DNA from: Gerris lacustris
Lineage: Eukaryota; Arthropoda; Insecta; Hemiptera; Gerridae
Direction: 5' to 3'
NCBI GenBank assembly: GCA_951217055.1
Contig: OX578285.1
Span: 63,421,406-63,485,405 of the forward strand
DNA: 64,000 nt
Shown here: piece after piece, positions 33,301 through 40,162 of the stretch
Layout: every line of letters begins with the position of its first letter
Position numbering within the stretch: position 1 is the stretch's first letter
The notes under the pieces: generated by a model
The model's database searches: none
What the model was told of the DNA's origin: nothing
What the model saw: only the letters and a program-made list of their open reading frames with translations
Position numbers and translations under genes: made by a program

Positions 33301-35929
33301 CAGTAATTACACCAAAACAGAGTTATATAAAAATGGGACAAAACAATGAAACCACATTAAACTCAACGGTTAATGCAATTAACCAAATATCCACTTTTAA
33401 TAACTAATAAACATCACGACTATGATACATAAAATTAAAAACCGTAGGTCTGTTTCCTTGAAAAATCCTAGTTTCAGAGGAGATAGCGGACATTGATAAT
33501 GATAGAAGGGGATCAGTTCCCGGTCAAGTTAGATTACTTTTACTGTAAAAAAAAGAAAAAAAAGTTATAATAATTCAATTTTGTCATGAAACTCAAAAAT
33601 GGAAACTACAGACAAAGAAATAAAAATATAATCTCTTCGCCAAAACATAATTTATATAATCGAGTAGTGTTCCGACGGCCACTACTCACCTCGAAATGAT
33701 TTGTTATTGCTAAGCTTTTATAACCACATTTATTCCAATAAAAATTTTTTTTTTTTATTTGCTGGTCTTCAAATAGGTGTAATAACTTATCTAAATTAGT
33801 TCACTTAATTTTACTTTTTTTCTAATTAAAAAGATTAAGCCGTTATCACAGGTTTAACGGCTCGTATACATATAAAGCACTCCAACTAACTTTATACCCT
33901 ATATTTCTTTCAAATTAAGTCATTGCTAAGCTAAGGCAGCTACATTTATTCCAATAAAAATAAATGTTTGTTTTGATGTGCTGGTCTTCAAATAGATGTA
34001 ATAACTTATCTAAATAGATATCTAAATTAATTCACTTTATTTTACTTTTTTTCTAATTATAAAATTAAGCCTTTAGCACAGGCTTAACGGCTCGTATACA
34101 CATAAAGCACTCCATCTAATTTTATACCCTATATTTCTTTGAAATTAATTTATTGCTAAGCTATGGCAGCCACATTTATTCCAATAAAAATAAATGTTTG
34201 TGTTTTGATTTGTTGGTCTTCAAATAGATAAATTAATGTTACTTTTTTTCAAATATCAAATTAAGCCCGTTTCCACTGGCCTAAGGGCCCGTTCTTATAT
34301 ATTACATAAGAATGTTTTGTGCGAGTAGTGTCTGTCTGATGTTTTAATAACTTAGGTGTATATTCAGTTTCTGTGATTTATTGCATCAATTCCTTTTTTT
34401 TTATTACAGCCGATTCATCGAGAGTATTAATTTATTGAATAACTTGGTTTTCCGCTGAAATCCTCGTCACGAAGGATTTCAAGTTGATTCATTTAGTCGG
34501 TTTAGTTGTCCTGTAGTACTGTCAATATGAAAACAACATTTATTAAAGCATAAATCTCACCTACCTTCTCTTCTCAAATGCTAATAAATTAATCGGATTA
34601 AAAATTAACATAAATTATTGTTGCGATCTGCTGAGATCCAAATTCGTAAAATTATAGAGTAATTTTAAATTATTTAATAAATAAAACAATTTTACGAATT
34701 TGGGTCTCAGCTAATAATTAATATTTTATACCTATTTGATCATAACAATAATTTATGTGTCCTTATTTGAACATATTGTGTTCAAATAAATTTAAAACAA
34801 TCTGGTTTACCAAATTGATACGTAAGACTTCTTCATGAATCCCGGACGGAGCAGATCCAGGGACACCCCCTACGCTTTGACGCACGCTTATGTAGCTTAC
34901 TAATGACCACACCATACTCGCTTCGGCGGTACAATGTACAAATGTATGATGTGTGAAGTAGCTGCAACTCTCCACCACGGGGCGTTAAATGGGCCTAAAA
35001 GATGGCCTAATTGCTAGGTTCGAACAAGTGGTTCGTCCCTAGATCCACAAATTAAGGAAGGGGGGAGGGGGGATTTGGGGTTAGTTTGTTCTAGTAGAAA
35101 GTACTAGATTACTACTACTACACGACTTCTTTATGGTGAATATTAAGTAGTAACTTAAGCTTTAGATAGATTAAATTGATTTTATACCCAGTTGTGGACA
35201 GTAAGTCTCATGTAGAATACGGACCCCAGCCACTTATGGCTTATAGATGTGTACGGCAAAGACAAAATACTACCTTTTTTCCAATATCTCGAAAACGAAG
35301 CTATTCCGCAAGCATCTTTATAGGAACTTTTTTGTTTAGCGTTAAATTTCCTATGAGATCTTGACGTTCGGCTTTTTACTTCGGGCCCCTAGTTTATGGT
35401 TATTATTCGGTTTAGTATAAGGATCACATTATGTTTTTATTTTCTCTTTAACAATTACTGGATGACTGATCAAATATACTTATAAAATTTTAAAGAATCC
35501 CTATAATTTTTTTATTTATTAATTGCTCATAAATCCTTTCATACGTTGCAATTCCTATCACCACCTTTCTTTTACATTAATAAATAATAAATATTTAATA
35601 TGGGGATAACAGAGTCGTTCTGTGAAGGCCCAATATTACATTTCATTCCTTAAAAACGAAATATTTGAATATCTTATATAATTTGAGTGTAATATTTTTT
35701 TTCTTTATTTATTGCTCATTAATTCTTTCATACGTTGCAATTCCTATCACCACCTTTCTTTTCCTTTAATAAATAATAAATATTTAATAGGGGGTTAGCA
35801 GAGTCGTTCTGTGAAGCCCCGGTATTACATTTCATTCCTTAAAAACGAAATATTTTAATATCTTATATAATTTGAGTGTTATATTTTTCAGGTAACAATG
35901 AATACGTGGATGAGGTGAAGAACGAATAA
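3286..35929 (+). CDS. Mip: Myoinhibitory peptide / allatostatin B prepropeptide, five spliced coding exons
   Basis: Secreted neuropeptide precursor. Peptides of this family act on MIP/sex-peptide-type G-protein-coupled receptors and inhibit gut and muscle activity and, in some insects, juvenile hormone synthesis (family knowledge). Joining 3286-3384, 14524-14940, 18963-19083, 20480-20566 and 35892-35929 gives one open frame of 253 codons plus TAA. All introns are GT-AG, in phases 0, 0, 1 and 1. The leader MNLGVLLVLGLASLVLA is a signal peptide. After the first KR come nine W(X7)W repeats, each ending GWGKR (glycine is the amide donor, KR the convertase site). AWNNLRGTW, ADWSSFKGSW and DPAWQNLKGLW follow; these are W(X6)W. 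The tail is short, acidic and ends in VKNE. The acceptor TTTCAG just before the start codon suggests an upstream non-coding exon. Product certain; exon ends highly likely; transcript ends not seen. Confidence 0.96.
3385..4389 (+). other. MIP intron 1, 5' part, no recognisable feature
   Basis: AT-rich intronic sequence with no coding frame or repeat that I can identify, up to the 3' boundary of the LINE, which is only approximate. Confidence 0.6.
4390..5888 (-). mobile_element. LINE (Jockey/CR1-like), 3' half
   Basis: The 3' part of a non-LTR retrotransposon on the - strand. Its 5' part is at 11419-14110, because a BEL element is inserted between. RT text resumes at 5888 with TSLKILTQIVANRLTHWLE, then SGFRKK and a shift. 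The catalytic box near 5410-5395 reads YAND and is followed by a shift into MVVLAYSAQDLRKKL. The thumb and C-terminal region continue to about 4829. The lower limit is an estimate; no poly-A tail or target duplication was identified. Confidence 0.8.
4600..5888 (-). pseudogene. LINE reverse transcriptase, C-terminal part (broken)
   Basis: Continues the RT domain interrupted at 11419. The segment 5401-4829 is open and carries DLRKKLNIQSRYCQENNVSLN and LTYASEVWALFYLGKLYA, typical of the palm and thumb of Jockey/CR1-type RTs. The expected F/YADD is YAND, with a frameshift next to it. Another shift lies after SGFRKK near 5780. It cannot encode a working enzyme. Confidence 0.8.
5889..5995 (+). repeat. 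BEL 5' LTR (107 bp)
   Basis: Begins TGTTCAGAATTAC and ends GGCTCCGAACA. It is identical to the 3' LTR except for one base near 5952. It is short for a BEL LTR. Confidence 0.95.
5998..6007 (+). other. BEL primer-binding site (tRNA-Arg type)
   Basis: TGGCGACCGT, two bases after the 5' LTR, is complementary to the 3' end (ACGGTCGCCA) of an insect tRNA-Arg as I recall it. Confidence 0.65.
6031..7864 (+). pseudogene. BEL gag-protease region (stops and a frameshift)
   Basis: The likely start is ATG at 6031 (MTDEVLKALKKERTLSRRY). The frame meets TAG at 6373 and TAA at 6379, then continues in frame with LPKLALPQFNGD and FIGFWAQF, which are typical gag text. A third stop and a shift of frame follow at about 6520. 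The second frame (about 6530-7861) encodes capsid, three Cys/His knuckles (CAFCTKSHLTKEC near 7090; CFTCFQKAHRAKQY near 7195, where the last Cys is Tyr; CLLCSKRHYAVMC near 7250) and the aspartic protease motif ALLDSGSQRSYVS near 7440. It stops at TAG 7862-7864, directly upstream of RT and in the same frame. Confidence 0.9.
7865..11146 (+). pseudogene. BEL pol: reverse transcriptase, RNase H, integrase
   Basis: Open without a stop to 11144-11146 and in frame with the protease segment across one TAG. RT: VRPVFDASANDKNGNSLN (about 8305), FGLTCSPFLL (about 8562) and the catalytic box YMDNCVTSV (about 8670), where many BEL enzymes have YVDD or YVDN. RNase H: HTFVDACKSAYAA (about 9178) and FWTDSEIVLAW (about 9400). 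Integrase: H...H and CVVCKRF zinc-binding part (10070-10190), TTGVDTAGPLY (about 10265), YCDNGTNFVGA (about 10448), then PWWGGWWERLIR (about 10570). The C-terminal domain has GDVVLIGSDN and WPLGKILKLIPG. The pol half alone is intact. Confidence 0.92.
11292..11306 (+). other. BEL polypurine tract
   Basis: AAAGAGGCGGGAGGA directly before the 3' LTR, the usual position of the plus-strand primer. Confidence 0.7.
11307..11413 (+). repeat. BEL 3' LTR (107 bp)
   Basis: The same 107 bp as 5889-5995 with one difference. It is followed by the target duplication CTTGT at 11414-11418. Confidence 0.95.
11419..12105 (-). pseudogene. LINE reverse transcriptase, N-terminal part (interrupted by BEL)
   Basis: Reads ENPRDSISFWAD, EEWTSYFTEMYP, KNKSSGPDDIPYEVYQHL and VPNKWSKVRTIMIHKK, with stops and shifts. 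These are the finger-region motifs of LINE RTs. It ends at the BEL target duplication, and the RT continues at 5888. Confidence 0.82.
12106..13170 (-). pseudogene. LINE endonuclease (EEP family), broken
   Basis: The frame from about 13155 (FWNIKGINNINLL) contains GLSETWKQS with the catalytic Glu, GRGSGGLILLVHKK, GLVYVPLKSEYN and GGDFNSIIND (the GDFN motif). A shift near 12600-12660 leads to the second part (12552-12106) with NGRSESDSPAQPTYIS and IDLVWVS. The last expected box, SDH, reads SKH, so a catalytic Asp is lost. Confidence 0.82.
13295..13956 (-). pseudogene. LINE ORF1 (nucleic-acid-binding protein), broken
   Basis: The likely start is at about 13956 (MEKDEMITLLRTQFAEFK), with a heptad-like N-terminal half. 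A stop lies after the CESREEKR segment near 13785. The later part (13738-13295) reads NNVILHGLPE, GTYRIGKRSNGPVCLSL and KAKDINLSLRNKGM, like the RRM-type and C-terminal domain of LINE ORF1 proteins. Confidence 0.7.
14111..14523 (+). other. MIP intron 1, 3' end
   Basis: AT-rich intron sequence with a polypyrimidine stretch just before the acceptor at 14523. Nothing else recognised. Confidence 0.6.
14524..14940 (+). CDS. Mip: MIP main exon with nine W(X7)Wamide repeats
   Basis: The acceptor GGTTTCAG ends at 14523 and the donor CAG|GTAATC is at 14940/14941; 139 codons, phase 0 at both ends. An acidic spacer (VEQHYPDSLEDNDDDKR) precedes nine 39-bp units (14575-14925) encoding AWKDLSGAGW, GWNDLQSAGW, GWNDLSGSGW, AWSDLQSSGW (three copies), AWSDLHGSGW, AWKDLHGSGW and AWKDLQAAGW, each followed by GKR. 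The exon ends SMEPQ. The units are similar in DNA, so this is a coding minisatellite whose copy number may vary. A long antisense frame exists here only because of the repeat. Confidence 0.97.
14941..16892 (+). other. MIP intron 2, 5' part
   Basis: AT-rich intron sequence. Apart from the MITE at 15763-15909 I see no gene or named repeat. Confidence 0.6.
15763..15909. mobile_element. MITE, family B (CTACAGTC...GACTGTAG)
   Basis: About 50-bp imperfect inverted arms (CTACAGTC, a GCGTTG-type core, GGGAAAGT, then GGGGTGGGGAG and the mirror) around a short loop. No target duplication is clear. Confidence 0.6.
16893..18002 (+). repeat. 116-bp intronic satellite, about 9.6 units
   Basis: Units start at 16893, 17009, 17125, 17241, 17357, 17473, 17589, 17705, 17821 and 17937 (partial). 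The period is exactly 116 bp. Variants alternate AGTATATAGAG / AGTATAAAGAG and CGGCCAAA / CGGCAAAA. The first and last units are the most diverged, as expected at array edges. Confidence 0.97.
18092..18108 (+). repeat. Poly-C tract
   Basis: A run of about 15-17 C, which may be miscounted in the assembly. Confidence 0.8.
18240..18420 (+). mobile_element. Degenerate tRNA-derived SINE (candidate)
   Basis: TAGTCGAATGG resembles a Pol III A box. GATCGCATC about 75 bp later resembles a decayed B box. The 3' side ends in a short A-run near 18405. No second copy in the window confirms the family. Confidence 0.4.
18802..18895. repeat. Fold-back hairpin in MIP intron 2
   Basis: GTGAAGTGTTTTTTCTTTACC ... 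ATTTACTGTC (arm shown in parts) pairs with GACAGTAAAT ... GGTAAAGAAAAAACTTACTTCAC across the short loop GAGCAAAGCGA. Arms are about 40 bp. It ends 67 bp before the exon at 18963. Confidence 0.75.
18963..19083 (+). CDS. Mip: MIP exon with AWNNLRGTWamide and first part of ADWSSFKGSWamide
   Basis: The acceptor (T)nACAG ends at 18962 and the donor is AAAG|GTTGTC at 19083/19084. 121 nt, phase 0 in and phase 1 out. It encodes the acidic spacer MKYGDESDDNMSLENNDDEKR, written here in two parts as MKYGDESDDNMS and LENNDDEKR, then AWNNLRGTW-GKR and ADWSSFK. The next peptide is completed only after splicing to 20480. The donor is a weaker match (GTTGTC) than the others. Confidence 0.93.
19084..20479 (+). 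other. MIP intron 3
   Basis: 1,396 bp, GT-AG, AT-rich, phase 1. Short imperfect AATAATCTC repeats lie near 19317-19360. No mobile element recognised. It is the shortest intron of the gene. Confidence 0.85.
20480..20566 (+). CDS. Mip: MIP exon completing ADWSSFKGSWamide and adding DPAWQNLKGLWamide
   Basis: The acceptor AATTTTAG ends at 20479 and the donor ACAG|GTAAAT is at 20566/20567; phase 1 at both ends. The split glycine codon joins SSFK to GSWGKR. DPAWQNLKGLW-GKR then follows, and then SMSPYTWST. Both peptides have the W(X6)W spacing usual for insect MIPs, unlike the nine X7 peptides of the large exon. Confidence 0.94.
22973..23048 (+). repeat. 18-bp tandem repeat (ACATACACGCACAGACAG)n
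   Basis: About four near-perfect units, then degenerate CAGACAGAGAGACAGG. Its six-frame openness is a by-product of the 18-bp period. Confidence 0.9.
23448..23611. mobile_element. MITE, family A, copy 2
   Basis: Inverted ends AAGGCCCCCATACACG and CGTGTATGGGGGCCTT, with TTTGCGCAAAC repeats inside. Same family as 3052-3222 and 41349-41516. Confidence 0.8.
25205..25359 (-). repeat. copia 3' LTR (155 bp)
   Basis: Begins TGTTGACACCTCG and ends CCTAACA on the + strand. Next to it, GATCCCCCCTTAA is, on the element strand, the polypurine tract. Confidence 0.95.
25360..25372 (-). other. copia polypurine tract
   Basis: On the - strand it reads TTAAGGGGGGATC, immediately before the 3' LTR. Confidence 0.75.
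25484..26476 (-). pseudogene. copia RT C-terminal part and RNase H
   Basis: Open from about 26476 to its natural stop. Visible: GTYVDDLLVIS (RT catalytic YVDD), NILGLEIQ, LGSLMYLSTMTRPDIAF, VDASWRDGRGKDQRSTTGY (RNase H Asp), LSTCDAELVALTEA (Glu), LCDNQSAV (Asp) and HISSDNQIADFLTKPL. It is separated from the preceding RT segment by a frameshift close to 26470 and a stop at about 26607. Confidence 0.92.
26477..27849 (-). pseudogene. copia integrase end and RT N-terminal part
   Basis: From 27849: GVTKLLKTYGIEQQLTTAYS and SPKSNGIAERANRTIVKSAR (the DDE Glu region), the integrase C-terminal part FLGYSRKRKAYRVYDP, then a spacer rich in N, D, E and K. RT starts at EWRAAMKKELNSM, with KARLVAQGFTQKFG and HHFDVQTAYLYG. 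A stop follows MEQPPGF at 26606-26608; the RT text QAIYGLKQSGRVWYETL continues after it in the same frame. Confidence 0.92.
27785..29392 (-). pseudogene. copia gag, protease and integrase core
   Basis: ATG at 29390-29392 starts MNENIRIPLLNGSNFVAWRF, a gag type common in insect copia elements. Visible: zinc knuckle CYVCGKTSHLARSC (about 28770), protease WIIDSGATSHM (about 28575), pre-integrase LWHKRLGHLNLRYL (about 28215) with CISCVQAKFAR, and integrase core IHIDLVGPIEEE (first Asp) to RSDNG (second Asp) near 27825. A frameshift directly after RSDNG ends the frame at 27791. 533 residues. Confidence 0.93.
29516..29529 (-). other. copia primer-binding site (internal initiator tRNA-Met)
   Basis: The + strand CTGGGCCCATAACC, next to the 5' LTR, equals the anticodon stem-loop region of insect initiator tRNA-Met. 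Drosophila copia is known to prime from a half-molecule of that tRNA, so the - strand GGTTATGGGCCCAG is the binding site. Confidence 0.85.
29532..29686 (-). repeat. copia 5' LTR (155 bp)
   Basis: Same as 25205-25359 apart from AA/GG near 29570 and a two-base change near the end. GAGGA follows at 29687-29691. Confidence 0.95.
29967..30197 (+). mobile_element. tRNA-derived SINE
   Basis: Pol III A box TAGCTGAGTGG (29977-29987) and B box GAGTTCGAGTCC (about 30042-30053) at tRNA-like spacing. A body containing CTGGATCCCCGTAGGCAAC follows. The 3' part (30118-30195) is about 85% identical to the reverse complement of 14036-14108, the leader of the LINE. No clear tail or target duplication. Confidence 0.7.
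32647..33388 (+). repeat. Composite local repeat (80-bp and about 150-bp units)
   Basis: An 80-bp unit containing CAACGGTTAATGCAATTAACC occurs at 32647, 32727 and 33310. Between them a unit of about 143-154 bp starting TTCTGTATT and containing TTGTATCTATGTG occurs three times (about 32878, 33021, 33175). Confidence 0.85.
33703..34270 (+). repeat. About 218-231-bp tandem repeat, 2.5 units
   Basis: Units begin near ATTGCTAAGCT at 33703, 33921 and 34152, each followed by ACATTTATTCCAATAAAAAT and later GGCTCGTATACA. The second and third units differ by small indels. Confidence 0.85.
34630..34711. repeat. Short fold-back hairpin
   Basis: GCTGAGATCCAAATTCGTAAA pairs with TTTACGAATTTGGGTCTCAGC, read in parts, with one mismatch across an AT-rich loop of about 40 bp. 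Confidence 0.75.
35509..35891 (+). repeat. About 190-bp tandem duplication containing the last MIP splice acceptor
   Basis: Copy 1 (about 35509-35700) and copy 2 (about 35702-35891) share ACGTTGCAATTCCTATCACC and AACAGAGTCG/AGCAGAGTCG segments, plus TTATATAATTTGAGTGT. Copy 2 ends in the functional ATTTTTCAG; copy 1 ends ATTTTTTTTC and lacks AG. Confidence 0.9.
35892..35929 (+). CDS. Mip: MIP terminal coding exon (12-residue acidic tail)
   Basis: The acceptor ATTTTTCAG ends at 35891. With the G carried from 20566 it reads GNNEYVDEVKNE then TAA (35927-35929). It holds no W-amide. The intron before it is 15.3 kb. The assignment rests on phase, a good polypyrimidine acceptor, the immediate stop and the acidic composition; no cDNA is available here. 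Confidence 0.8.
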
Positions 35930-36168
35930 GATGTTTCTAAAAAAATAACAAATAAAAAAATTAAAACAAAAAATAAAAAAAAAATAATATAATTACATTT
36001 TTTTTTTTCATTTTTTTGTAAGATTATTATTTAGTTTTATCGTTATATTTCATGTGTATCGGTGCTGATAACACTCCTTATTAGTTTTAGTTGATATGTT
36101 ATTATTTTTAAGATAAAATTCAAAATTATTACCTTTATAAATTAATATAAAAACATGTTGGGATTTTA

Positions 36169-36179
36169 AATAAAATAAA
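36169..36179 (+). terminator. Mip: Candidate MIP polyadenylation signals
   Basis: Two overlapping AATAAA hexamers lie about 240 bp after the MIP stop, in AT-rich sequence before the (TA)n tract at 36231. AATAAA is frequent by chance in DNA this AT-rich. Confidence 0.4.
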
Positions 36180-36230
36180 AAATTTATGAAAATAAAAGAA
36201 ATATATGTATTTATGTATTTAATTGACAAT

Positions 36231-36231
36231 G

Positions 36232-36323
<92 letters not shown>
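36231..36323 (+). repeat. (TA)n microsatellite
   Basis: About 90 bp of nearly pure AT dinucleotides. Confidence 0.98.
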
Positions 36324-36327
<4 letters not shown>

Positions 36328-36597
36328 ATTACTATTTATAACTTTGTATATCAAAGTTTCTCTTCTCAATATAACAAAGTAAATAGTTGATTTTATAAAC
36401 TATTTTATTGTTTGTTTTAATTTATTTGTTAATTGCTGGTTAAGTGTAGTTTGTTTGTAAAATTTCGTTGGTGAAAAAAAGAAACACTCATTGATAAGAG
36501 AGAAAATATTTTGATAAAAGAACAACTGGGATAATTAATAGTTAAGAAATTTGATCTTCTTTTCAAATCCATGAAGTATAAATATTTAACTTTTATA

Positions 36598-36960
36598 CTA
36601 TAAAATCTTTGATTGGAGATTAAATCTTTTTGTATCTATAATGTAAATGTTTACACTATTAAACTTAAACAGGCTTTGATTGGGGATTAAATCTTTCAAT
36701 CCGATAGAAAACAAAGAGGTATGAAGTTGATAATAAAAGAATTTGAAAGTTATTGATCTTTTTTTATCTATAAAGTAAATATGTATACTATTAAACTTAA
36801 ACAGGCTTTGATTGGGGATTAAATCTTTCAATCCGATAGAAAACAAAGAGATACAATATTAATAATGAAAGTATTTGAAAGTTATTGATCTCCTTTTTGT
36901 ATCTATAAAGTATATGTTTATAATATTAATCATAGAAAGGCTTTGAATGGAGATTGATGA
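36598..36960 (+). repeat. About 130-bp tandem repeat
   Basis: CTTTGATTGGGGATTAAATCTT and variants recur at about 36607, 36672, 36804 and 36940, with TATCTATAAAGTAAAT between. The openness of the reverse strand here comes from this repeat. Confidence 0.85.
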
Positions 36961-38269
36961 GGGACTTTCATGGTTACAAAGAACTAAACGAAAAAATAAA
37001 TACATTTATCCCCTTCGAATGCTTGTGTTAACGATATCTATAAGTTAAACAATCACAATAAATACATTTTACTGGAGATAAAATATCTAATAAAATTGAA
37101 AATTAAAGACCTTCATTAAATTTGATAATCCCATGGATAGTATTAGTGTAAAATCTAAGATAGAAGGCTGTTTTTAAAAAAAGCACTTATTGAGAATTAA
37201 AATATTTGAGTAAGATAAATATGATGCTAGAGTTTACAGCAGTATAACCAAGACCAGTCAATAGTCAAACTTTGAATCTCATTATAATTGATATTACTAC
37301 AGTTTTGATTGAAAATTATAAACAGAACCTCTTTCTTTTTTGCTTTAGACAGTGTGACACAATAATAGAATTGACTAATTTGCGATTTTGAATACTTTAT
37401 TTTATTTTTAAATTTACTAATTCCAAAAAATGAAAATAAATAAATAAAATAGGTTTTTAAAATTGAAATTTGGTCCGAAAATTATTTGAAAACATAACTA
37501 AAACTGTTTGAAGTTATTGAAACCTAATAATTCTAAACTGGATACAATAAATTATTTCATCCAAAAATGTATTAATTTAATTCGTTAAAAAAATTATTGC
37601 AAAAATACTTCTATATATTTGTGCTATAATTTACTAATTTCTTTGTTTTCATTGTAATAATTTATCTCTTATTTATGTGCTTAGGACAGAATATGAACAA
37701 AAATGTTCTCCTAAAGCTCTATTATTTTATCTACTTATGATTAATTTAACTATTATAATCATCTTTGAAACCAAAGTATTGAGATTCAGAGACTATATTT
37801 CGAATTATATCAGTATTTTGACTGAAACAAAAATAAATAAATATAATATATAAACATATATGAAGAATAATTTAAAATAATAATAAGGATTTTTGTTAGC
37901 TTGAAAAGAAATCTTTTTGATATGTACAAATAAATGTTGTTTCATTGTTTTGAACAAAAGTCGTTTATATGTCCTGTTTTGACATTGATTTAAACATTAG
38001 ATTTTCTTATATGATATACAATAAATATTATTTAATGTATAATTTATTGGTTTTAGTGTTATCAGTTATTAAATCGATGTATTATTTAAGAAAAAAGTAA
38101 TTTTCCTAATATATTTTTTTTTGTTCTTATTCAAAAACTTATGCAGTTATGTGTAGATTAATTTGTAGAGATTATGCTAATCCGATTAAAATGAATTTAA
38201 TTCATTGTTAGAAATTCAGAATTGCTGTACAGTAAGATTTTAAATCTATCAGTTTTACCTGATTCCTTT

Positions 38270-39337
38270 TTAGGGTTTTGTAGATTCTTCTCAAAACCCT
38301 TATGCCGAGGGTGATGTGTCCGTCTGTCCGTCGTTCTTTGGTTCATAGGGCCCGAACCGTTTAAGCTAAAGAGCTGTCATTTGAAATACTGGTGTAACTT
38401 TTTGACCCAACCACAAGAAAAATATACAGAAGTTCAAAATTAAATATGCGCATGCGCAATTCGCAAAAATGTTGTAAACTCAAAAATTTATATTTTTTTT
38501 AATTTTCGAGTGGGGTATCAAATGAAAGCTGCTGAAGAGTAGAACGCAAATATATATAAGCTTTTGTAAATTTTGCATTCCTTATTCGGTAAAAAAATCA
38601 AAATATACCCAAAAAAAATTCCCCCCCCCAACAACTATACTTCGGCTGGTCCTAAAATTTCAAAATAATTCATGCTAATGCCTTATTGTGGGGCGATGAA
38701 AATTCCGGGAGTTCATCCCAAATTTTAACAAATTGCCAATTTTGGGCGCGAAAATTTGAAGTGCGCCAAAAATTTTATTTTTTTAAAATTTTGAGTTGGG
38801 TATCAAATGAAAGCTGCTGAAGAGTAGGACGCAAAGATATACATACATTTTTAAATTTTGCATTCCTTATTGGGTAAAAAAATCAAAATTTACCCAAAAA
38901 AAATTCCCCCCCCCCCAACCACTATACTTCGGCTGGTCCTAAAATTTCGAAATAATTCATGCTAATGCCTTATTGTGGGGCGATGAAAATTCCGGGAGTT
39001 CATCCCAAATTTTAAAAAATTGACAATTTTGGGCGCGAAAATTTGAAGTGCGCCAAAAATTTTATTTTTTAAAATGTTGAGTTGGGTATCATATGAAAGC
39101 TGGTGAAGAGTAGGATTCAAATATATATTTTCTTTTTTAAATTTTTCATTCTTTATTAATTTTATAAGTCAAAATATACCCCCAAAAATTTCCCCCCCTC
39201 CCCAACCACTGTATAACGGGTGGTCCTAAAATTTCGAAATAATTCATGGTTATACCTTATGGTGAAGCGATGGAAATGGTTTGAAAAAATGACTTTTTCT
39301 AGTCGTTATTACCGATGAAAAACATTGCGACCCCCCC
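38270..39337 (+). repeat. About 280-290-bp dispersed/tandem repeat running into an assembly gap
   Basis: Starts with AGGGTTTTGTAGATTCTTC and GTGTCCGTCTGTCCGTC. Units beginning GAG(T)GGGTATCAAATGAAAGC are at 38509, 38801 and 39080, each with a C-run (CCCCCCCC) and CTATACTTCGGCTGGTCC. The third is diverged. Probably one transposon or Helitron-like family; class not determined. Confidence 0.75.
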
Positions 39338-39537
39338 NNNNNNNNNNNNNNNNNNNNNNNNNNNNNNNNNNNNNNNNNNNNNNNNNNNNNNNNNNNNNNN
39401 NNNNNNNNNNNNNNNNNNNNNNNNNNNNNNNNNNNNNNNNNNNNNNNNNNNNNNNNNNNNNNNNNNNNNNNNNNNNNNNNNNNNNNNNNNNNNNNNNNNN
39501 NNNNNNNNNNNNNNNNNNNNNNNNNNNNNNNNNNNNN
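39338..39537. other. Assembly gap (200 N)
   Basis: Exactly 200 N after a C-run. The round length suggests a placeholder. Confidence 0.99.
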
Positions 39538-39650
39538 TCCCTATTTATACTTTTAATTTAAAATTAACAAATCTTATTTATACATATGTGCTAATATTTG
39601 AGCTTTAATATCGACACATCTGCTAAAAAGGAAAAAACAATTTTGCTCTC

Positions 39651-40162
39651 CAGTGGCGTATCCAGCGGCTAGTCTGGGGGGGGGGGGGCACATTCTAAGT
39701 CAGTTTAGATTGGGAGAGGGGGGGGGGGGGGGTATTCGATATTGATAACAAGAAAAGGGAACTACTTATTCAACAAAGCAGCTTCCCCCCCCCCAAAAAA
39801 AAAAAAAAAATCTACAACGAGTTAGAACTGTTTTAGATAACTGTTTTGGAACGTATTCGTTAGAAAATGTTATGCTGATGCTTACTGCAGTACAATATCT
39901 TACTGTAAGTCATGGGCGTCGTCTGCAGTTAATTATTGGGGGGGGATTTATGGTGGGGGGTCCGGGCCCTCCCCCGGAAAATTTTGAAAATCTGACCTCT
40001 CAAAACAGCGCTTTTATGCATTTCTGTGGTGAAATTGAATATGAGGTGAATGTAAAAAAAAATATACGGTAGTATGTTTTTTTTTTATACTCTATTGGGT
40101 CTGGGCCGGGGGAACGTGCCCCCTGTGTCCCTCCCCCCCCCCCCCCCCTGGATACGCCACTG
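39651..40162. mobile_element. Non-autonomous hAT-type element 1 (512 bp)
   Basis: Terminal inverted repeats CAGTGGCGTATCCAG and CTGGATACGCCACTG, flanked by an exact 8-bp duplication TTGCTCTC (39643-39650 and 40163-40170). Eight-bp duplications and CAG-type ends are hAT hallmarks. The inside has long G and C runs and no transposase. Confidence 0.92.

Larger units (their letters stand above)
29692..35508 (+). other. MIP intron 4, part after the copia element
   Basis: AT-rich intron holding a SINE (29967), a poly-G tract (30449-30462), local repeats at 32.6-34.3 kb and a fold-back at 34630. No gene is visible. The segment about 30640-30800 ends in a GGACGGACGGACAGAC-type stretch often found in insect repeats. 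Confidence 0.6.
35930..38269 (+). other. MIP 3' UTR and downstream AT-rich DNA
   Basis: No coding signal. It contains the candidate poly-A signals, the (TA)n tract, the 130-bp repeat at 36598-36960 and otherwise unassigned AT-rich sequence. Confidence 0.6.

Noticed and set aside
36598..36846. 82-residue repeated frame on the - strand
   Set aside because: Translation of the 130-bp tandem repeat; no start context or family.
39315..39608. Frames running through the N gap (also at 62952-63206)
   Set aside because: Made only of undefined bases.
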